Positions 6,540 through 10,337 of a stretch of 10,337 bases of DNA are shown here, piece after piece. A program made the position numbers and the translations under genes. The notes under the pieces are model-generated. The model was not told the DNA's origin, made no database searches, and worked only from the letters and a program-made list of their open reading frames with translations. Each line of letters starts with the position of its first letter. The first letter of the stretch is position 1. Source of the DNA: DATGEP01 sp035310125 (GTDB lineage: Bacteria > Chloroflexota > Ktedonobacteria > Ktedonobacterales > JADMIN01); NCBI GenBank assembly GCA_035310125.1, contig DATGEP010000174.1:1-10337 (forward strand), in the 5' to 3' direction.

Positions 6540-7988
6540 CTAAGTGCCCTCTTCCCCTCGCGCACGGAGCAATCGTGCTGCAACCTGTCCGCTCAGTACG
6601 AGGCTACTCCAGACCACGACGATGAGCAGCGGACCGTACGGCGTGCGGAGCCGTGGGTAGAAAATGTACCCACCGAGGCTCGTAAGCGCAAGACCATAGA
6701 AGGCAACCAGCGCTAGCGCCCCCATCGCTGGCACGACGAGTTGGTCGTGTGTATGCCGCCAGGCTAGCATTACCCACCAGACCAGCGCCACCAGCGGGAA
6801 TACGAGCAGCGAGTGCATGACCACCCTGGAAAGCGCATCCAGTGGTAAGAGCCAGTCCGCGAACGGCTCATTCTGAAGGATCGGTGACTGCGACGTTGTA
6901 CCAGTCAGTACCTCGCCTGCGATGGGTATTGACTTCGTCAGATATTCGATGGGGTGGCGCGCGATGATGGAGATACTATTGTCATAGAACAGCGCGTAAC
7001 ACGCGGGGAACAGCGGCGAATATTGGCTTTGAATGACATGCCAGGGATCTGTGTCACCTTGCGCTAGATACCTATCCACGATGTGCGTGAAGCCGGAGTA
7101 CTGAGCGATCGCTTCGTCCTGCATGTGGTATTGCATAATCTTGCCGAGCAAGTTGATATTCTGCACATAGGTGAGGGTAGGACAGCTATACTGTATGGCG
7201 TTGGCATGAATGTAAAGACCAGCTATACCATAAAGGACTAGCGTCGCGGCCAGCGCGTGCGGCAGCAGCCGGCGCAGAATGCCTTCCCGCCATGCGAGCA
7301 GGAGCAGATAGGCGAAGAGCGGAACCGGCAGATACAGCCATTCAGGGCGCGTCATGAAGAGCGCAAGCAGACATGTGGCTACACCCCAGACAGCGCGGGC
7401 ACATAGCGAGCGCACACAGAGAACGACAGCAAGCGCCAGTGTCGTAAGGAGAAAAAGTGCTAGCGCCTCCGAAAGAATCGGTTTGATGTGGCAGATCAGT
7501 TGAAGATTCGTGCCCACAAGCGCCGCGACCAGGAACGCCAGAATGCCCCGTCGGAGCAACAGGCAATGTACCGCGTAGATTTCGACAGCGGCTAGTATGA
7601 ACAGAACCGCTTGCACGACGCTCACAGCCGCGAGACGGTTCTCGCCAGCGAGCGAGAAGACGAAAGCCATCAGAAGCGGATAGCCCGGTAGACGAGCGGG
7701 ATCCACGATGCCACCGCCGTTAGCGATGTGGTGTGCATCCATCAGGTAGGCCCCCGTATCGGGATCGAGCTCGATGTGTGGCCTGTTGGCATAGTAGGCG
7801 GCAGTCACAAGGACGGTCAATATCGCAAGCGCGGCGCCGAACGGGACCAGCTTCGCGCTCCGCCAATCCGCTACTAGCCAGAGCCGTATGCGCTCAGCGG
7901 AAGCGAGAGCGAGGTTACAATTATGTGCGGCTGGTATGGATTGTTGCTTCGCATCTGTCGTGCTGGGGCGAGAAGACCAGGTTTGCAA
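6540..7988 (-). CDS. GT-C-type polytopic membrane glycosyltransferase-like protein
   Basis: This protein of about 482 aa has some 9-11 hydrophobic segments. The first long extracytoplasmic loop carries LDPDTGAYL (74-82, acidic pair D75/D77) and RLPGYPLLMAF (99-109). That is the layout of GT-C enzymes of the PMT/ArnT type, which use polyprenyl-phosphate sugar donors outside the cytoplasmic membrane. Further GT-C-like points are a serine-glutamate (SEA, E174) in a membrane helix, TRPEW (213-217) and the late loop PRLRTPY (445-451). Donor and acceptor are unknown. I choose the TTG at 7988 because AAGGAG (8001-7996) lies 7 nt before it; an upstream in-frame TTG at 8111 has no ribosome site and adds 41 residues with no membrane or family features. 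The secreted cysteine-rich protein gene ends 131 bp upstream on the same strand, so the two may be co-transcribed. The gene looks less GC-rich than its neighbours. Confidence 0.8.
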   Translation of the reverse strand: MQTWSSRPSTTDAKQQSIPAAHNCNLALASAERIRLWLVADWRSAKLVPFGAALAILTVLVTAAYYANRPHIELDPDTGAYLMDAHHIANGGGIVDPARLPGYPLLMAFVFSLAGENRLAAVSVVQAVLFILAAVEIYAVHCLLLRRGILAFLVAALVGTNLQLICHIKPILSEALALFLLTTLALAVVLCVRSLCARAVWGVATCLLALFMTRPEWLYLPVPLFAYLLLLAWREGILRRLLPHALAATLVLYGIAGLYIHANAIQYSCPTLTYVQNINLLGKIMQYHMQDEAIAQYSGFTHIVDRYLAQGDTDPWHVIQSQYSPLFPACYALFYDNSISIIARHPIEYLTKSIPIAGEVLTGTTSQSPILQNEPFADWLLPLDALSRVVMHSLLVFPLVALVWWVMLAWRHTHDQLVVPAMGALALVAFYGLALTSLGGYIFYPRLRTPYGPLLIVVVWSSLVLSGQVAARLLRARGEEGT

Positions 7989-8066
7989 TGCACCTCTCCT
8001 TACGCCTTTGCCATAATTCAACAATAAAGTAACAGGTCCCTGGACCACGGCAACTGAGATTTCGCT

Positions 8067-8089
8067 GTGGGGGCAGAGCCGCCCTCCAC
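8067..8089 (-). other. Intercistronic inverted repeat before the glycosyltransferase
   Basis: GTGGGGG (8067-8073) faces CCCTCCAC (8082-8089) on the + strand, a stem with one wobble and a 9-nt loop; as minus-strand RNA it forms with one A-C mismatch. It sits in the 131-bp gap between the secreted-protein gene and the glycosyltransferase. No T-tract follows in either direction. I found no convincing promoter in this gap, which favours read-through from the upstream gene. Confidence 0.3.
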
Positions 8090-8119
8090 GGCGAAAACCT
8101 GGGCACACCAATCACTCTT

Positions 8120-8695
8120 TTAGGAGTTGAGATCAACCTGAGTGACCTTGATGTTGTTGCCGTAGGTGCCGAATACGGAGTTGCTCGAGTTGTATGTCTC
8201 GCAGTTGCCGAAGTAGAACGTGTTCCCGTTTGGGTTGCCGTTGTAGTACCATCGCAACCACCCGCTGCCACAAACGTACTGGCCAAAGCCGTCTACGTAT
8301 TGTAGCGAATACACGGTGGTCACCCAATAGATGTCGCCAGGACCGCCTGAATCACCCAGGCCCAGATATCCGTCACCATAGAAGCAGTAGATGCCGGTGG
8401 ACGCACTCTGGATCTCGAGTTTGGCGTTGCCGGCTGTGCAGTGATCCCATGAGATCGAGTATGGAGAGACCTGGTGGCCGCTCGTGCTCCATTTCGCACA
8501 GCGCGTGGTGGCCGACTTGCCCCGGTGCAAAAAGACGTTGTGGACCATGCACTGCGGCGTGGTGGATGCAGGGGCCGCATGTGTAGGCTGGGTGTTGAAT
8601 ACCACCATGCCCAGCACGAGCAGGACAAATGATATCACGGCGAGCCTTCGTAGGATAGTGGTGTGCGGAGCCAAGTGCCACTGTACGGTTTGCAT
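8120..8695 (-). CDS. Secreted six-cysteine protein of unknown function
   Basis: This 191-aa protein begins with a typical Sec signal peptide: basic residues (R17, R18), the hydrophobic core LAVISFVLLVLGMVVF (18-33) and a likely cut after THA (A40). The mature part of about 150 aa has six cysteines (C49, C66, C86, C104, C142, C165), enough for three disulfides, and is rich in Tyr, Gly, Asn and Trp. Two aromatic/glycine patches, GIYCFYGDGYLGLGD (101-115) and YSLQYVDGFGQYVCGSG (129-145), vaguely recall beta/gamma-crystallin-like Greek-key proteins, but no family motif is complete and I do not assign one. The ending VTQVDLNS looks like a terminal beta strand. No cell-wall anchor is visible, so it is probably released or loosely surface-bound. 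The ATG at 8695 has a weak AAAGG about 8 nt upstream. The OmpR-type regulator gene lies upstream with tandem repeats in between, and the glycosyltransferase lies downstream. Confidence 0.8.
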   Translation of the reverse strand: MQTVQWHLAPHTTILRRLAVISFVLLVLGMVVFNTQPTHAAPASTTPQCMVHNVFLHRGKSATTRCAKWSTSGHQVSPYSISWDHCTAGNAKLEIQSASTGIYCFYGDGYLGLGDSGGPGDIYWVTTVYSLQYVDGFGQYVCGSGWLRWYYNGNPNGNTFYFGNCETYNSSNSVFGTYGNNIKVTQVDLNS

Positions 8696-8710
8696 GAAAC
8701 CGCCTTTCTG

Positions 8711-8740
8711 TTGTCAGGAAGCCTCCGCACCTGATATTCT
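8711..8740 (+). promoter_or_regulatory. Plus-strand extended -10 promoter inside the secreted-protein leader
   Basis: TTGTCA (8711-8716) is followed by an 18-bp spacer and TATTCT (8735-8740), with TG one base before the -10 (8732-8733). This gives 5/6 and 4/6 matches plus an extended -10. It points away from the secreted-protein gene, and no + strand protein gene follows. About 20 bases past the predicted start is a long hairpin with a T-rich end, so it may drive a small RNA. Confidence 0.4.
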
Positions 8741-8746
8741 CATCAC

Positions 8747-8815
8747 ATGCGGACTTCCGCTGGTGATGCTCTGCATCGAGCCTAAACGGTGTCAGAGCAT
8801 CACACCTTTTCTTTC
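8747..8815 (+). ncRNA. Candidate ~65-nt small RNA antisense to the secreted-protein leader
   Basis: Starting about 7 bases after the -10 at 8735-8740, the region has a small inverted repeat GCGGA-2-TCCGC (8749-8760). A perfect 11-bp stem follows, GTGATGCTCTG (8763-8773) with CAGAGCATCAC (8793-8803), with a 19-nt loop, and then TTTTCTTT (8807-8814) three bases later. Promoter, hairpin and T-tract in this order form a complete short transcription unit. The large loop and the gap before the T-tract make it a non-ideal terminator. Read on the other strand, the same stem would fold in the secreted-protein leader. Not tied to any known RNA family. Confidence 0.35.
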
Positions 8816-8830
8816 GGACGTATTGAGGTC

Positions 8831-8865
8831 TCCCTGGCCATCCAAGCCCTTGCCTTTGCCAGGGA
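8831..8865 (-). other. Stem-loop in the secreted-protein upstream region
   Basis: TCCCTGGC (8831-8838) and GCCAGGGA (8858-8865) are perfect 8-bp inverted arms around a 19-nt loop, the same loop length as the hairpin at 8763-8803. Together they would make the ~220-nt leader strongly structured if transcription starts near 8916. No T-tract follows on the minus strand. The role is unknown. Confidence 0.4.
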
Positions 8866-8922
8866 CAAGTCGTTCGCACTCCCTTCCCTTCCTGTGCCAC
8901 AGCACATCAACTTGACGCTTGA

Positions 8923-8951
8923 AGCATACACGGTGAAGCTCAACATACGTT
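8923..8951 (-). promoter_or_regulatory. Possible activator-dependent promoter for the secreted-protein gene
   Basis: The minus-strand hexamer TATGCT (8928-8923) is a fair -10. Seventeen bases upstream there is no -35 match; that position (8951-8946, AACGTA) is covered by the third tandem 11-bp repeat. A good -10, a poor -35 and repeats over the -35 are typical of promoters activated by OmpR-type proteins. Transcription would start near 8916, about 220 nt before the ATG. This is inference, and the gene could also be read from the regulator's own promoter. Confidence 0.35.
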
Positions 8952-8976
8952 CAGTGTACGTTCAATGTACGTTCAA
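8944..8976 (-). repeat. Three tandem 11-bp repeats at the end of the regulator gene
   Basis: On the minus strand, TTGAACGTACA occurs twice in direct succession (8976-8966 and 8965-8955). A third copy, CTGAACGTATG (8954-8944), matches at 8 of 11 positions; TTGA begins a fourth partial unit. The shared core is TGAACGTA at one-helical-turn spacing. The repeats encode the regulator's last residues, and its TGA stop lies in the third copy. Winged-helix proteins of the OmpR/PhoB type usually bind head-to-tail on such 10-11 bp direct repeats, so this is a candidate binding site of the regulator itself. Confidence 0.6.
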
Positions 8977-9832
8977 GTTTGGTTGCTGGCGCCATTGCGG
9001 GAGCAGCGGGTGGTACGGGTGTTCGCGCTGGCCGCTGGGTGATGAGAGCGTATCCCATCCTACGCCTGTTCACTAAAATGTGCGGCTGCCGGCTCGCCTC
9101 ACCTATTTTGTGTCGCACGTTGCAAATCATCTGCTCAACGCAATGCTCATCCATGGGGTAATCCGCGTACGGGCGCGAGAGCCGGCGTGCCAGCTCAGAT
9201 GCGCTGAGATAACCACGTGGCGCATGCAAGAGCAACGCGAGTAGCTCCACTTCTCGTGCCGTCAGTGGCAACGGCCGCCCCTCACGGTATAGCACGCTGC
9301 CTTCCAAATCGAGCCAGACGTTGGGACCAAGCATCACATAGGATAGCGGATGGACGGCGTCCAATCCGCCAGAAGCATGGTCTTCGCCATCTTCGCTATT
9401 AGCCTTACTCTGCCCGCTCGCCGCCAATCGCTCCAGCGCATCGCGCCAAATCGCATCATCCGCCTGCGGTGCGATCTGCTCTACCACCGGGATGCCACCT
9501 TGACGCAATGCGCTTTCCAGCGGTGCGAACGCACTCACGACGAGTAGCGGAATTCGTTCAAGTCCACGTGCCATCACGATGAGTGCGGTAATACACCATG
9601 CGTCGTGCGCTTCCTTGATCTGCTCGTCCTCCCGCGCCGCCCTGGGCCAAGTCAAATCCAGGATGATCCCTCCGATGAGCCTGCCGCGGCCCATCATCTT
9701 TCCGATGTCCGATGGAATTTCTACCCACTCAACATCGAGGCCTCCATCTCGTTGGCGCAGGCGCTGAATACGTAGGAAGCACTCCTCACTCGCGCTGACT
9801 ACGAGAACCACACTCCTCTGCATGGCCACCAC
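8951..9832 (-). CDS. OmpR/PhoB-type winged-helix regulator with degenerate receiver domain
   Basis: This 293-aa protein has a receiver-like domain (about residues 6-135), a charged linker (140-160) and a C-terminal winged helix (about 169-265), where LPLTAREVELLALLLHAPRG and the wing RRRMGYAL match the OmpR/PhoB effector domain. A Pro/Ala tail follows. The receiver looks atypical: D59 in ILDLTWP is at the phosphoacceptor position, but the acidic pair after the first strand is replaced (VVSASEE). The conserved lysine of the KP motif is absent (VVEQIAP), so it may act without classical phosphorylation. No histidine kinase gene adjoins it. I choose the GTG at 9832 because AGAAGG (9845-9840) lies 7 nt upstream; ATG 9823 and GTG 9886 are alternatives in the same frame. 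It has its own promoter at 10012-10040, and tandem repeats at its 3' end may be its target. Confidence 0.82.
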   Translation of the reverse strand: MVAMQRSVVLVVSASEECFLRIQRLRQRDGGLDVEWVEIPSDIGKMMGRGRLIGGIILDLTWPRAAREDEQIKEAHDAWCITALIVMARGLERIPLLVVSAFAPLESALRQGGIPVVEQIAPQADDAIWRDALERLAASGQSKANSEDGEDHASGGLDAVHPLSYVMLGPNVWLDLEGSVLYREGRPLPLTAREVELLALLLHAPRGYLSASELARRLSRPYADYPMDEHCVEQMICNVRHKIGEASRQPHILVNRRRMGYALITQRPARTPVPPAAPAMAPATKLERTLNVH

Positions 9833-10007
9833 GTTTCCACCTTCTTCCCTGAGCCATTGTCGTTCCCGACGCCGCGGTTCCCGCACTCATGTGGAGCGCA
9901 TCCGTGGGTGTGCTTGCGTGCGCTGGAGAACGATCTGATTGCGCGGAGCAGAGTACAGGGCTTGGACAACATGCTCACGAACAAGCACGGCAACATGCCG
10001 CCGTGAG

Positions 10008-10033
10008 ACGGAGTATACAGGCGTTGTCTCCGT
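10008..10033. promoter_or_regulatory. Inverted repeat over the regulator promoter
   Basis: ACGGAG (10008-10013) and CTCCGT (10028-10033) are perfect 6-bp inverted arms with 14 bp between them. One arm overlaps the minus-strand -10 (10012-10017) and the other lies in the spacer, and the repeat also touches the opposing + strand promoter. A protein bound here could control both directions. Short arms make chance occurrence possible. Confidence 0.3.
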
Positions 10034-10040
10034 GTGGCAA
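10012..10040 (-). promoter_or_regulatory. Sigma-70-type promoter for the OmpR-type regulator
   Basis: On the minus strand, TTGCCA (10040-10035) is followed by a 17-bp spacer and TATACT (10017-10012), identical in both boxes and spacing to the tetR promoter at 5903-5931. Transcription would begin near 10005, giving a leader of about 170 nt before the GTG at 9832. Confidence 0.65.
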
Positions 10041-10053
10041 GCGCCCACATAAC
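10024..10053 (+). promoter_or_regulatory. Weak promoter candidate for the GlsB-like gene
   Basis: TTGTCT (10024-10029) and CATAAC (10048-10053) are separated by 18 bp, each matching the consensus at 4 of 6 positions. It would start transcription near 10060, about 100 nt before the ATG at 10162, and overlaps the -35 of the opposing regulator promoter. Confidence 0.3.
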
Positions 10054-10161
10054 TCCCATTGTGCGTTGTGCTTCATGCAACTCAGCGCGGTGCCGCGCGT
10101 AGAAGTCACAGAACCATCCATGACACACCGCCGCCCTCATCTGGTGGCTTGAGGAGCGATC

Positions 10162-10337
10162 ATGCACAACATTCTGTTGGCCGGGCCGGTGGCATTGGCG
10201 CCCGGCGGCTGGCTTGCCTGGATAGTCGCAGGACTGCTGGCCGGCTGGCTCGCCGGCCTGATCGTCCGTGGGCGCGGCTTTGGCTGCCTCGGCGACATCG
10301 TCCTGGGCATCGTCGGCGCACTGATCGGCGGCTTCGT
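10162..10337 (+). CDS. GlsB/YeaQ/YmgE-family small membrane protein (partial, runs off the window)
   Basis: The first 58 residues match the small transglycosylase-associated (GlsB/YeaQ/YmgE) membrane protein family, usually about 80-90 aa. A first membrane helix (about WLAWIVAGLLAGWLAGLIV, 17-35) is followed by the hallmark RGRGFGCLGDIVLGIVGALI (36-55) leading into the second helix. The third helix and the stop lie beyond position 10337. The N-terminus is about ten residues longer than in many relatives. These proteins are linked to general stress responses in several bacteria; the biochemical role is not known. The ATG at 10162 has GAGGAG 5 nt upstream (10151-10156), a strong ribosome site. 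The gene is divergent from the OmpR-type regulator and shares its upstream region, so shared control is possible. Confidence 0.87.
   Translation, partial: MHNILLAGPVALAPGGWLAWIVAGLLAGWLAGLIVRGRGFGCLGDIVLGIVGALIGGF

Larger units (their letters stand above)
9833..10161. other. Divergent intergenic region between the regulator and the GlsB-like gene
   Basis: This 329-bp gap holds a strong minus-strand promoter for the regulator and a weaker + strand promoter for the GlsB-like gene, overlapping at 10024-10040. At the regulator's predicted start point, CACGGC (9986-9991) and GCCGTG (10000-10005) form a 6-bp stem with an 8-nt loop. Open frames cross the gap on both strands, but none has a ribosome site or protein-like composition. 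Confidence 0.5.

Noticed and set aside
8000..8014. Four-codon frame (MAKA, then stop) just before the glycosyltransferase
   Set aside because: Its stop overlaps the AAGGAG, which would suit translational coupling, but it has no ribosome site of its own and is short enough to occur by chance.
7989..8111. TTG start at 8111 for the glycosyltransferase
   Set aside because: No ribosome site there and the extra 41 residues have no family features; the TTG at 7988 has an ideal AAGGAG.
9799..10167. Minus-strand 122-codon frame and a + strand 87-codon frame upstream of the GlsB-like gene
   Set aside because: Both overlap the promoter region and lack ribosome sites and protein-like composition.
1..10337. 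tRNA or rRNA genes, CRISPR arrays, transposases, integrases or attachment sites
   Set aside because: None seen on either strand: no array-like regular repeats, no recombinase motifs and no tRNA-like segment.

Overview
The window is GC-rich bacterial chromosome with no sign of a plasmid, phage, CRISPR array, tRNA or rRNA. The acyl-CoA dehydrogenase, the four-CBS CLC protein, the cysteine-rich secreted protein, the OmpR-type regulator and the use of GTG and TTG starts would suit a Chloroflexota bacterium, perhaps a Ktedonobacteria-like lineage. That placement is an impression from protein style, not a search result.

Layout. On the + strand at the left are an acyl-CoA dehydrogenase (112-1254), with an extended -10 promoter and a hairpin-rich leader, and an unrecognised four-helix membrane protein with a long Pro/Ala-rich basic tail (1323-2300). 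These converge with a long minus-strand block. In transcription order, right to left, the block is: an OmpR-type winged-helix regulator with a degenerate receiver (8951-9832), a secreted six-cysteine protein (8120-8695), a GT-C-like polytopic membrane glycosyltransferase (6540-7988), a short YbjQ/UPF0145-like protein (6099-6362), a TetR regulator (5142-5765) and a CLC anion channel/transporter with four CBS domains (2362-4992). At the right edge a GlsB/YeaQ/YmgE-type small membrane protein starts on the + strand (10162 to beyond the window).

How the parts may work together. Two minus-strand promoters share the same form (TTGCCA, 17-bp spacer, TATACT), one before tetR and one before the OmpR-type gene. 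The tetR promoter has a 7+7 inverted repeat at the expected transcription start, which suggests autoregulation; the CLC gene 149 bp downstream may be in the same transcript. The end of the OmpR-type gene carries three tandem 11-bp repeats placed over the -35 region of a possible promoter for the secreted-protein gene. OmpR-family winged helices usually bind such 10-11 bp tandem repeats, so the regulator may control the secreted protein and perhaps the glycosyltransferase behind it. Between them lies a structured 255-bp region that also has, on the + strand, a promoter-like sequence followed about 20 bases later by a long hairpin and a T-rich tract: a candidate ~65-nt RNA antisense to the secreted-protein leader. 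This regulator, repeats, RNA and secreted-protein segment is the most novel part of the window. All regulatory links are inference from sequence.
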